From NCBI GenBank assembly GCA_028565635.1, contig JAOXYB010017785.1:7144-18571 (forward strand): DNA of 11,428 bases, read 5' to 3'. Every line of letters starts with the position of its first letter. Position 1 is the first letter of the stretch. The translations under genes and the position numbers were made by a program. The DNA is from Phoronis ovalis. Lineage: Eukaryota; Phoronida; Phoronidae. This document shows, piece after piece, positions 1-7,474 of this stretch. The notes below the pieces were generated by a model, which did no database searches, was not told the origin of the DNA, and saw nothing but the letters and a program-made list of their open reading frames with translations.

Positions 1-1117
1 TGAGACTAATAACATGTTTTATTACATGAGAGCATTTCATGGAATCCACAGTTTTAGTAGTATGAATAGTAGTAGTAGTACCCATAGTAAGCAAATTCAA
101 ATCTAAAGTCTCACCATGTGGGTTTCACGAGTTGCTAAAGTCAGAGTCGACAATGATTTTTTTGTAGACTTTATATCACGTAAAGCTGGCTCACCCATAG
201 TTTGATAAGTGTTTGTCTTGTGTCGATTCCAAAACTGCTATCCTTATTTTGAGAACAGAAATTTTGACTAAACTTAAGAATTATTATTCATGTCTGTCAT
301 GCAGCAATTACACACGAAAACATAGTTCATGCATGCGTAGTAGGAGAATCTCACAGAATCTCAAAAGTATGAGATGATGAGGTGTACAATCTGTGATTCA
401 TATCTCTGGTTATATTAACTTATAAAGTGTTTAGATGAGGCTGTACAAAGTGTAGTACTGTAATATCCATTTGAGCATTTTGTAGTGGTATGTTATGTTA
501 TAAAGTATAATGTATTAGGTGGTCGAGCATGTAGTTGCAGTGCAGCAGGTAAACAGTATGGAAATAGTATGGAATATTACCATAATTATTTATTTTATCC
601 TCACACAAGGTACCATTGTTGTTGTTGTTGTTATATGATATCATTATAAAGTAACATAAAAATACAAATTATTATTATATAATACTAGTTTCTATTTTTT
701 ATTTTCACAGTCTGGATTTTAAATTGGAAATCCTGTCGAACCAGTAATATATTGCTTCCTTCACTCCTTATATAAATATTTGAAAACATCCCAATTAGTG
801 TTGACTTCAAATTGTTAGGTTTTTTCTTTTCCTGCATTTTGTCTTTTAATTACCTGCAACCTATGTAATATGTAATTCCAGCTTGTTTAGTTAACTGATG
901 AAAGTATTGGTTTAGTTCTAGTGTTACTAATACCTGTAAACTTAATAGTATAATTGTGATTCCTAAAAAGTTAGGTTTGGATACACATTTTAATACTTCA
1001 GGGATCCACTGTTAGAAACATCGTAAAGTTATACGTTCTCGAGCAGTTCCAAACAGCTTTCAGTGCCACTCATGAGTATATATGTTTTATTGTATTATAA
1101 TTATGAAAATGCTCTAG
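1..1117. other. AT-rich noncoding region
   Basis: I see no convincing exon, RNA gene or mobile element here. The sequence is AT-rich with stop codons in all frames. It holds a short AGT tract (68-80) and a TTG tract (616-632). If the candidate exon that begins at 1118 is real, this stretch is the intron before it; otherwise it is plain intergenic DNA. Confidence 0.5.
616..632. repeat. (TTG)5 microsatellite
   Basis: There are five consecutive TTG units and a partial sixth, in AT-rich noncoding sequence. It is short and has no visible link to a gene. Confidence 0.7.
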
Positions 1118-1363
1118 CACTGCATGTACACCACCAGTGTTTCATTATTAAGTTATGATAATCCAGATCATGACTCAAGGCACACGCTATTTATATCCCC
1201 CAAAGCAATGCAAAGAAATTTGCGTAACAATATACTGCCAAGTGGCAGCGGGCAAAACAATATTTGTAGTGTACACACAGACACACACAAACATGGCCCT
1301 GGAGTGCTTGATGATAATTACAGCATGACACAGAATAATGTTAACACTTCTATAGTTGAATAA
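1118..1363 (+). CDS. Candidate 3'-terminal coding exon of an unidentified upstream gene
   Basis: The frame opens right after CTCTAG (possible acceptor, AG at 1116-1117) and runs to TAA at 1361-1363. An ATG at 1124 would give 79 aa. It reads as a hydrophilic tail rich in N, S, T, D and H, beginning near SYDNPDHDSRHTLF. There is no membrane segment or domain that I recognise. Seen: the stretch is visibly richer in G+C than its flanks, and AATAAA (1359-1364) overlaps the stop codon. Inferred: it could be the last exon of a gene whose other exons lie left of the window, perhaps the cytoplasmic tail of a receptor. Other in-frame acceptors are possible (AG near 1130-1175). The main doubts are the mediocre polypyrimidine tract, the chance that a 79-aa ORF is random, and the poly(A) signal lying at the stop, which would make this one unusable for a normal 3'UTR. 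Confidence 0.33.
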   Translation, partial: HCMYTTSVSLLSYDNPDHDSRHTLFISPKAMQRNLRNNILPSGSGQNNICSVHTDTHKHGPGVLDDNYSMTQNNVNTSIVE

Positions 1364-1642
1364 AAATTCTATCAAGCATTTCTAAGTTATACCATTTTAC
1401 CTACTGAAATTTTGTTCTTTCACAAATGAATATGTATTGTGGAAATGTTGTAGTGTTTTGTCCAAAGTGTCTCAATTTCAATGTTTTACCTAGCAAAAAA
1501 ATTAATTTTATGAATTTCTTCAGAAGTAAAGCAGATCATCCAATGGATGGAAACCAAATATTTTATTATAAATTAGTTTTATATCGCAGATATTGAGTTT
1601 GATATGGATGTTAGAGGATTTTTTTGTGATTTGATTAAATCC

Positions 1643-2033
1643 AATATGGCCACCATTTTTCACACTTAAGAACCAGTGAGGAGGAAATTTCATAAGAATT
1701 TTGAAAGATTAAAAATTTGCAAGAATTTTGAAAGAACAAGCATTATTTCTCAGAAATTAAATATTGAAGTATGATTGTGGCATATTTTATGTGTTTTAGC
1801 CCTAAATTCTAGACATTATTAAGTATTTTTAAATCTGTTTCCTTCAAATAAGCAGGTATTTTCCATATTAGGCTTATGACTTTTTAAAAGGTTATCAATA
1901 TCTGGGATTATCATTTATTATTTAGTGAGACACTTCTATATCCTTGGATGAGTTTATAGTCAGCATTTGTGCTCACCTAATGTCACCTGATTCTGACCGA
2001 GCTGCGTAACAAGTGAAAAATGGTGGCCATTTT
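1643..2033. repeat. Inverted-repeat pair about 390 bp long, MITE-like
   Basis: The left arm (1643-1667) contains ATGGCCACCATTTTTCAC. The right arm (2011-2033) carries its reverse complement, GTGAAAAATGGTGGCCAT, with a 2-base gap further in. The match covers about 20-23 bp and decays on both sides, so this may be an old MITE or a chance foldback. I saw no target-site duplication. Both arms also contain the AANATGGC core of a YY1 site, an alternative reason for conservation. The interior is AT-rich and noncoding. Confidence 0.4.
1694..1735 (+). repeat. 27-bp-period direct repeat
   Basis: AAGAATTTTGAAAGA occurs at 1694-1708 and again, identical, at 1721-1735, separated by 12 AT-rich bases. This looks like a small local duplication inside the inverted-repeat interval. 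Confidence 0.65.
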
Positions 2034-2110
2034 GTTTCGCTTGAAGTTCACAGCATCCTGATGAAAGCATCATAAATCTCTGAATTGCTGTGTAATTGGT
2101 GAGGTCTATA

Positions 2111-2290
2111 AGGGGTTTTTCATGAGCATTGAGCATTGGAGTCTGTTAAGTCCTAGCAGCGAGCGTTTTCTTTTTGGCGCCCTTTTTTTTTGCTTGTTTT
2201 TCTTGCCGCGATTTTTGCAAGCAGTGAGGATTGCCAATTTTTAAGTGCGAGCATTGCACCCTGGGGAGACCCCCTAACCCCCTCATTGTC
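2111..2290. other. Compositionally distinct noncoding block, possible repeat remnant
   Basis: This block differs from its AT-rich flanks. It has clustered CpG (AGCGAGCG, GGCGCC, GCCGCG, GTGCGAGC), repeated GAGCATTG words (near 2124, 2131 and 2247) and a C-rich end (GACCCCCTAACCCCC, about 2269-2283). No reading frame stays open. I infer an inserted repeat fragment, but no termini or duplications mark its ends. Confidence 0.3.
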
Positions 2291-2968
2291 TAAATGTCTA
2301 TTTAGCACTATTAATTATATTGATTATTTCACATTTTGAAACATTTCATGAACTTGTGAAGTATCTTTTTAATATGCACTAAAATCAAAGAGAGCCCACA
2401 TATTTTTATGTGTACTGTATGTCTCAAACTTTTGAAATGTAATATTTTCATAACTCAGTTTCTGCATCTATAGGTAGTAGCCATTTTCTTCGTGCTTAGT
2501 TATATAGAACTGCATAGATTACTTATATAACAAGACTAAAAATTAATATAATGAATAAATGCATATTCCTAATTACATAGCATCGACATAGATCACATTT
2601 AAATATCCTGATTTTGAATGCTTATAAAAGCATTTATATTTTTCTTTTAAATCAAATGAAGTATAAAAACAGGATTTTTTCGTGTTCTAATTTTTAGAAG
2701 TTTCTGGATACTACAGGATAATTGATTTTGATAATATACATTTGATTATGTGATATGCTAATGATCATGCTACATGAAAGCGTCTGGAAAAGTAGTTACT
2801 TCATTTTATTCGCAACATGTAACTAAATACACGTAAGACTAAACTGCATTATTGATTATCATAAGCGATAGATAATTATTGCACTAATGAGGAAGGTGTA
2901 CATTCTCAGTTTGACATTTCTTTTTATTCTAACTAATTAGAGTTGCATATGAGGTTCAATAACCATAT

Positions 2969-2983
2969 ATTTCCTGTTATTTC
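2969..2983 (+). promoter_or_regulatory. Upstream motif shared by both CRAL-TRIO genes (copy 1)
   Basis: ATTTCCTGTTATTTC lies 219 bp before the gene 1 start codon. The identical 15-mer lies 184 bp before the gene 2 start (6456-6470). Further downstream a block reading TTTCTATGTGG...GATGCAGAAG or similar is also shared. The duplication therefore extends into the 5' flank. The TTCCTG core would suit an ETS-type factor, but that is only a guess. Confidence 0.5.
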
Positions 2984-3001
2984 GTAACGGATGATGCGCT
3001 G

Positions 3002-3009
3002 TATATAAA
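3002..3009 (+). promoter_or_regulatory. Candidate TATA box of gene 1
   Basis: TATATAAA is followed by G, close to the metazoan TATA consensus, and would place transcription start near 3030. This gives a 5'UTR of roughly 155 nt if there is no 5' intron. The equivalent position before gene 2 has no TATA, which weakens the call. A TATATAAA at 3171-3178 is too close to the start codon to serve. Confidence 0.35.
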
Positions 3010-3047
3010 GCAGGATATACATACATCTTTGTAAATTAAGTTTGTCT

Positions 3048-3144
3048 ATGTGGAAACCTGATTATGCAGAAGTTTGAAACCCAAGACTCCATAGATAAAA
3101 AAGGGTGCAATTAGTGGATGCTGAACTACCAGTTAAAACCATAA
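3048..3144 (+). other. Cluster of three short upstream ORFs before gene 1
   Basis: If transcription starts near 3030, the leader has three ATG-stop frames: 3048-3077 (9 codons), 3064-3114 (16 codons) and 3118-3144 (8 codons). All are out of frame with the main ORF or stop before it. The first ATG lies in the TATGTGG segment that is also an upstream ATG before gene 2. Upstream ORFs usually lower translation of the main frame. Function here is inferred only from position. Confidence 0.3.
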
Positions 3145-3187
3145 TAGTCACGGTCCAATTGTCATCAAACTATATAAATAGTGAAAG

Positions 3188-3470
3188 ATGGATGATTCCA
3201 ATAAAAAGGATGTACCTGGACCCGTTTTTGGAAAATGTCAAGATGACATTCCTCATTATGCTATGAAAAAAGCAGAAGATGAACTGCATGAAACAGCAGA
3301 GAAGTGCAAGATAAGCCCTGCTGAAATAAGAGAAATTATGAAACAAAACAGCAAATCTGATATGGGAAAGAAAGTGGATGAACTCTTTTCAAAAAAAGAC
3401 GATGATTTTTTGATGAGGTTTGTCAGAGCTAGGAAATTTGATTTGCAACAGGCATATGAGCTTATGAAAG
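3188..3470 (+). CDS. Gene 1 exon 1: N-terminus and CRAL-TRIO N-terminal domain
   Basis: Codes residues 1-94 plus the first base of a Gly codon. A polar head ([17 protein letters not shown]) leads to a charged helical region with the [11 protein letters not shown] motif, then the strongly conserved [22 protein letters not shown]. The donor is AAAG|GTATTAA, a moderate site. If intron 1 were retained the frame would run on 47 codons to 3613 with no domain similarity. Confidence 0.9.
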
Positions 3471-5871
3471 GTATTAAAGTTATTATAATTTGTGGGTGTA
3501 TATTGGATCTTGTACATCAAAACAGTGATCAAGTCATTAAAATGATCCGGTTACATGGCTGTCAAGAATATTGTCTGGATCCGGAGCCTGCCACTTTTTT
3601 GCCACAGCGTTAAATTGAAAATTGCTCAAAAAACCTTTTGTTGTCTCTCAGTGAAACAAAAATTTCCAATTTGACATATTTTGTGGTTTTCCTTTCTGCA
3701 GTATTTACTAAAAATTAATTTATCTTTATAGTAGGACTACCACTCAAGGGGGATATAACGGTTAATTGTTAGCCAGACATGTACTAGAAATAATTATATA
3801 AAGATCAACAATAATCTTTGGAGAATCCTCCATCTACTTTTGAAGTATTATTTATTATTATGGAAACTAAATATACATATCTTGTAACTAGTAAGTTCCA
3901 TACCTTTGCTTTATTTTCATTCAAGTCACTGAGCAGGCTATATCAGACATACATTGTTATGTTTTACTGTATGTTTATTTAGACAAATGTATTTTTTCTG
4001 TGATGTGATAATTTATGCCTTAATTTGTTCTCTTTGTCTCAAATGAAGGTTATGTAAAGTTTAGACAAAATTATCCAGAGCTGGTTAAAGATCTGACAAA
4101 AGAATCTGTAAGACACACACTGGAAAATGGTTTTCCTGGAATATGTCCTGTTAGAGATAAACAGGTATCCAAAACATTTGTCATTTTTTTAGCATGTATC
4201 TATTCCAAGGGGATGCTTTAATTAAAAAAATGATACTCCAGTAAGGTAAATGTTATTGATATTAATATGTATGATTAGATCAGTCTGCTTTTCCAAAGCT
4301 GAAATAACTGTAAATAATTATGAGAATGCAATATTATATGTTATCACATGATTGGTTGTGTTATTGTGTTGGTTACAGTATAATAACTGTATACTATTAC
4401 AATATAACAACTGTATACTTTATTGCACTAAGGGCTAATATCAGATGCAAGAAAAATGACACAAACATAAAATATAATGGTACTTACTATATAGATATCA
4501 CAGCTGGAAAAAAATAATGTTCTTTGAAAAAGTCCAGTTCAACTATATTGCCTATCAATTCATAGAAAAGCTTTCATTCTTGTTTTTTTAATCATCTTCC
4601 ATATCAGTCATCATATAATGTAACAATTATTATACTATTCTAGGGTCGTGTAGTTCTTTTGTTTGGTATTGGCAATTGGAATGCTAAAGAATTTCCCTTC
4701 AATGAAGTCATGAGAGGATATATCTATATCCTGGAAAAACTTATGGAGAGTGAAGAGACTCAAATTAATGGCCTGGTATTGATTGAAAACTTCAAAAATT
4801 ACAGTATGTCACAGGCACTAAGCATGACACCATCTGATCTGAAGAAGATGGTCTATATTTTACAAGTAAAAACTTATACTAATTATTAAATTACATCTGT
4901 AATGTAACAACATTAAAATTTATGAATGTAATTTAATTTTTTTAAATCTTTTTTGCTTAATAGGCAAACTTATCTTGCATGGCACGGAATCCAAATGTAT
5001 AAAGAAAATCTGTTCATTAGGACAGCATGTCCTGATAATAGATAATTTTTTGAGCTGTTGGATTGTTACGAGGTCATTCAGTTTGAGTAGAACACCAAAT
5101 ATGTTAATGTGAGGGTTGAGCCACATGTCTACGTGGAAATGCTATATTAAACCTACATATCCACTGACATGGTAGCGAAACTTTCTGGAAATCCAAGCTT
5201 GAAATTCATTTCTAACAAGTCAAAATTAAATTTAATAACCAAAATGTGCTAGTCAGTTTTTTTATTAATTTAAAGGGAGCATTTCCAGCTAGATTCAAAG
5301 GAATTCACTTTATCTACGAGCCATGGTACTTCAGTTGGACTTACAGCCTTGTGAAGCCATTCCTTAGAGCAAAATTTGTTGAGCGAGTAAGTAATCTGTT
5401 GTATATACCTTTTATGGTATGTTGACCACAATTAATAGGCTTGCAATGAAGCAGAAATACTAGCAATCATATTTCGTGGAAAGAAAATTAAACTTAACTC
5501 ACAAAATGTATTGACCTATGACCTTGAAGTCTTTTTTGGTGCTGTTCTTGACGTTAGTAGTATCGATACATACTAGATGAATTATGTTAAAATTATGACG
5601 CACTTCAAAACATATATAAATAAAGTGAAGAATATTATGTTGTCTGTAATTTGTATGAATATCGTGATATGGAAAACAACATTTGCAGGTTCATGTTCAT
5701 GGTTGTAAATTGGAAAAATTTCACCAGGACTTTGATCCGGCTGTAATACCAGAAGATTTTGGGGGAACTGGGCCGAAATATAATGCTAAGACTATGACAA
5801 AATTGATTCTAGATTCTGATGAGAATATTTTGGATGTGCAAAGGGTTATGTATATTGGTGAAGATTCATAA
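3188..5871 (+). CDS. CRAL-TRIO protein, RLBP1/CRALBP-like, complete five-exon gene (gene 1)
   Basis: Coding exons 3188-3470, 4049-4164, 4644-4865, 5276-5386 and 5689-5871 join to 915 nt, encoding 304 aa (human CRALBP is about 317). Phases are 1, 0, 0, 0 and every intron is GT-AG. The start is fixed by an in-frame TGA at 3182-3184. Domains: CRAL-TRIO N-terminal helical domain at about residues 50-95 ([15 protein letters not shown]), lipid-binding domain at about 125-275 ([50 protein letters not shown]). The phrases EETQING, IENFK and PARFK match vertebrate RLBP1 better than clavesin or tocopherol transfer protein. Aligned from memory to human CRALBP, pocket positions E202, K222, M223, R234 and W245 appear as E181, K201, M202, R213 and W224; Q210 is Ser. 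The likely role is a cytosolic carrier of retinoid or another hydrophobic ligand. Ligand identity is not proven by sequence. Confidence 0.92.
4049..4164 (+). CDS. Gene 1 exon 2: linker between the two CRAL-TRIO domains
   Basis: 116 nt completing Gly95 and coding residues 95-133: [20 protein letters not shown] and onward to VRDKQ. The acceptor is AAATGAAG and the donor ACAG|GTATCC. It corresponds to the GYVNFR..YPELF segment of vertebrate CRALBP. It has no ATG-initiated frame of its own, so it is found only by homology and splice sites. Exon 2 of gene 2 differs at 7 of 116 bases. Confidence 0.9.
4380..4425 (+). repeat. Two-copy 24-bp tandem repeat in intron 2
   Basis: TAATAACTGTATAC at 4381-4394 recurs as TAACAACTGTATAC at 4405-4418, with similar flanking bases. 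It is a small duplication inside intron 2 of gene 1 with no evident function. Confidence 0.6.
4644..4865 (+). CDS. Gene 1 exon 3: first half of the lipid-binding domain
   Basis: 222 nt, 74 codons, phase 0 on both sides, residues 134-207. It contains [12 protein letters not shown], the EETQING signature, [10 protein letters not shown] and [11 protein letters not shown]181 and K201 align to the human pocket residues E202 and K222. The acceptor is ACTATTCTAG and the donor CAA|GTAAAA. Confidence 0.92.
5276..5386 (+). CDS. Gene 1 exon 4: ligand-gate strand and helix of the lipid-binding domain
   Basis: 111 nt, 37 codons, phase 0 on both sides, residues 208-244. It contains [19 protein letters not shown] then [13 protein letters not shown]. 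The Arg of PARFK aligns with human R234, the site of the Bothnia dystrophy change R234W. The acceptor has a strong T tract (TTTTTTTATTAATTTAAAG), and the donor GAGCGA|GTAAGT is near consensus. Confidence 0.92.
5512..5527 (-). promoter_or_regulatory. Perfect DR1 nuclear-receptor motif in intron 4
   Basis: On the minus strand this reads TCAAGGTCATAGGTCA: two AGGTCA half-sites in direct repeat with one base between them, with a TCA 5' extension. DR1 is the classical site for RXR homodimers, HNF4, COUP-TF and PPAR-RXR, and TCAAGGTCA is the ERR/NR5A monomer site. Location in an intron of a retinoid-carrier-type gene makes an enhancer role possible. Function is inferred from the motif alone. Confidence 0.4.
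5689..5871 (+). CDS. Gene 1 exon 5: C-terminal part and stop
   Basis: 183 nt, residues 245-304 and TAA. It holds [20 protein letters not shown] and the family signature [12 protein letters not shown]. The last 24 or so residues (from LILDSDEN to GEDS) do not match the vertebrate tail and are acidic. The acceptor is ATTTGCAG. A frame-continuous TTG start just upstream is intron sequence. Confidence 0.92.
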   Translation, partial: VHVHGCKLEKFHQDFDPAVIPEDFGGTGPKYNAKTMTKLILDSDENILDVQRVMYIGEDS

Positions 5872-5988
5872 ATTTAAAAAAATATATATTTAGAAATGAA
5901 TATGGATATATTAAAATATGTTACTGTTATACATTAAATGTACTTTAAATTTTCTAAATCTGTTTGGATTCTATTTGTTATCGCAAGG

Positions 5989-5994
5989 AATAAA
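5989..5994 (+). promoter_or_regulatory. Poly(A) signal of gene 1
   Basis: A canonical AATAAA lies 118 bp after the gene 1 stop codon. It is followed about 15 bases later by the GT-rich CTTGTGGTC, as expected of a downstream element. Cleavage near 6010 would give a 3'UTR of about 135 nt. Confidence 0.65.
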
Positions 5995-6010
5995 GAATGA
6001 TTGATCAGCT

Positions 6011-6455
6011 TGTGGTCATAGGACTCAATGCCTGCAAAATCATTAAAAACACTTTATGTCACAATGAACTGTTTTATTAATTATTACATTGTAATTGTTA
6101 TTGACAGCATTATTAATAACTGTGTTCATAATTCAAGTGTAACTTATTACTTATTATAATAATTATCTACTTTTCTGTACTTGTCTAAATCTAAACATTT
6201 GGAGTTCAAATACTTTTGTGGTTTGAAAATCTTTCAGCATTGAATTTTGCAAAACTCAAATTCACCATAAGTAACCTACGAGCCAGTTACCACTAGGTTT
6301 CTATTATTTCAATTAAGTTTTTTCAAAGGACTTAATTATTTTTTACTCTGTTCTGTGTACTAGTGGATGCCATAAAATGCAAATCATTGAGGATGCTGTA
6401 TTAGATAGCATGGTTTTATTATGGTGTTTATTCACAGCACGAAGTATATTGTTAC
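6011..6455. other. Intergenic spacer between the tandem genes
   Basis: AT-rich sequence with no open frame of note and no repeat that I can define. It lies between the gene 1 poly(A) site and the conserved upstream block of gene 2. Confidence 0.55.
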
Positions 6456-6470
6456 ATTTCCTGTTATTTC
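6456..6470 (+). promoter_or_regulatory. Upstream motif shared by both CRAL-TRIO genes (copy 2)
   Basis: Identical 15-mer ATTTCCTGTTATTTC to that at 2969-2983, here 184 bp before the gene 2 start codon. It marks the furthest upstream point at which I can see the two 5' flanks match. Confidence 0.5.
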
Positions 6471-6509
6471 CCATTTTTGCCAACGTGGATCTGAAAATTG
6501 AGTCTTTCT

Positions 6510-6596
6510 ATGTGGCTGATGCAGAAGAAACATAGCATTTATAGATTCAAACACTCAGGTGAATTTAGGTGGAACTGCTTGATATATAACTGGTAA
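6510..6596 (+). other. Upstream ORF before gene 2
   Basis: ATG at 6510 in TATGTGG opens a 28-codon frame ending at TAA 6594-6596, out of frame with the main start. The first ATG aligns with the upstream ATG at 3048 of gene 1, but the frames then diverge. It matters only if transcription starts upstream of 6510; a candidate TATA at 6583 would exclude it. Confidence 0.25.
6583..6589 (+). promoter_or_regulatory. Candidate TATA box of gene 2
   Basis: TATATAA lies 51 bp before the gene 2 start codon, predicting transcription start near 6613 and a leader of about 25 nt. It does not align with the candidate TATA of gene 1. The nearby TCTTGTTCTGTCAG (ending 6613) could instead be a splice acceptor of a 5' noncoding exon. 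Weak call. Confidence 0.25.
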
Positions 6597-6639
6597 AATA
6601 TCTTGTTCTGTCAGTATAAACTTTTACTCTTTGTGAATA

Positions 6640-6898
6640 ATGGCTGGACCTGTTTTTGGAAAGTGTAAAAATGGCATTCCTTCTTATGCTATGAAAAAAG
6701 CGGAAGATGAACTGCATGAAACTGCAGAGAAGCGCAGGATAAGCCCTTCCAGTATAAGAGAAATTATTAAACAAAACATGGAGTCTGATATTGGAAAGAA
6801 AGTCAATGAAATATTTTCAAAGAAAGATGATGATTTTTTAATGAGATTTGTCAGGGCAAGGAAATTTGATTTGCAGCAGACATATGAGCTAATGACTG
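6640..6898 (+). CDS. Gene 2 exon 1
   Basis: Codes 86 residues plus one base (phase 1), ending in [20 protein letters not shown] and TYELMT. The donor ACTG|GTAAGC is better than that of gene 1. Reading past it meets TGA at 6934. Confidence 0.88.
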
Positions 6899-7474
6899 GT
6901 AAGCTGCTGTCAGTGACCGTTTTAGAATCAGCTTGAAAGATCATGTCACTTTATGTTATCACTTAGTAATTCTTGTGTAAAATATTTTTAATTTTTGTCA
7001 AAACTGTGGTCCTTGACCACAAAAAATTGAATTAAATTTAACATCATTTTGCTACAGATATTTCTAAACAAATCAAGTAAGATGTTTTTTTACTACAGTT
7101 ATCTGTTGCATCTTGTTTTAATTATCATTAGTTTCCAATTAATTCTGTTCATTTTTTTTCCAAAAAAGTATCTTTTGACTCTTGTCACATATCACATGCA
7201 ATTTTGAATCTAAGAAATCTGAATTAATATATTAATGTACTACCTGCAGTATTATTGCAAGTCGTTGAGGATTAACATTGATACCACAATTATATGTATT
7301 CAGAAAACATGTGATAATTTCTACATTATGATTTTATTATCTTTACCTTAAAATGAAGGTTATGTCAAGTTCAGAGAAAATTATCCAGAGCTGGTTAAGG
7401 ATCTGACGAAGGAATCTATAAGACACACACTGGAAAATGGTTTTCCTGGAATATGTCCTGTTAGAGATAAACAG
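6640..7474 (+). CDS. CRAL-TRIO protein, RLBP1/CRALBP-like, second copy, incomplete in window (gene 2)
   Basis: Exons 6640-6898 and 7359-7474 code 125 aa that parallel residues 11-133 of gene 1. Identity is 68 of 84 in exon 1 and 37 of 39 in exon 2. The start ATG has an in-frame TGA at 6634-6636. The protein begins MAGPVFGKC, lacking the eight-residue polar head of gene 1. Reading frame and splice sites are intact, so the visible part is not a pseudogene. No exon 3, 4 or 5 (the whole lipid-binding domain) appears between 7475 and 11428. Either intron 2 exceeds 3.9 kb, compared with 479 bp in gene 1, or the copy was cut short by rearrangement. Without the lipid-binding domain it could not carry ligand. 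An unrelated exon at 10817 lies in the way, which favours truncation or a nested gene. Confidence 0.85.
7359..7474 (+). CDS. Gene 2 exon 2
   Basis: 116 nt coding [20 protein letters not shown] and on to VRDKQ, phases 1 and 0 as in gene 1. The acceptor AAATGAAG and donor ACAG|GTATTT match those of gene 1. The last 54 bases are identical in the two genes, including silent sites. Confidence 0.88.

Larger units (their letters stand above)
1364..2960. other. Intergenic region with scattered repeats
   Basis: This is AT-rich DNA between the candidate exon and the promoter area of the first CRAL-TRIO gene. I see no coding exon on either strand. It contains an inverted-repeat pair, a 27-bp-period direct repeat and a block of different composition, each listed separately. 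The rest (about 2291-2960) shows nothing beyond AT-rich sequence. Confidence 0.55.

Noticed and set aside
1187-1375. 62-aa minus-strand ORF opposite the candidate exon
   Set aside because: It looks like the antisense shadow of the more coding-like plus-strand frame, and includes an AC-rich run.
3171-3178. TATATAAA immediately before the gene 1 start codon
   Set aside because: It is only 10 bases from the ATG, which leaves no room for a transcription start and leader.
3471-3613. Continuation of gene 1 exon 1 into a 141-aa frame
   Set aside because: It is intron read-through. Homology stops at the GT donor and resumes at 4049 in phase.
4320-4517. 65-aa plus-strand ORF in intron 2 of gene 1
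   Set aside because: It has low-complexity Y/I/T composition, contains a 24-bp tandem repeat and lies wholly in the intron.
4920-5126. 68-aa minus-strand ORF in intron 3 of gene 1
   Set aside because: It shows no similarity or splice support; such lengths occur by chance.
6565-6944. Minus-strand ORFs of 69 and 86 aa antisense to gene 2 exon 1
   Set aside because: They are shadows of the conserved plus-strand exon, and cross its splice site; they show no family similarity.
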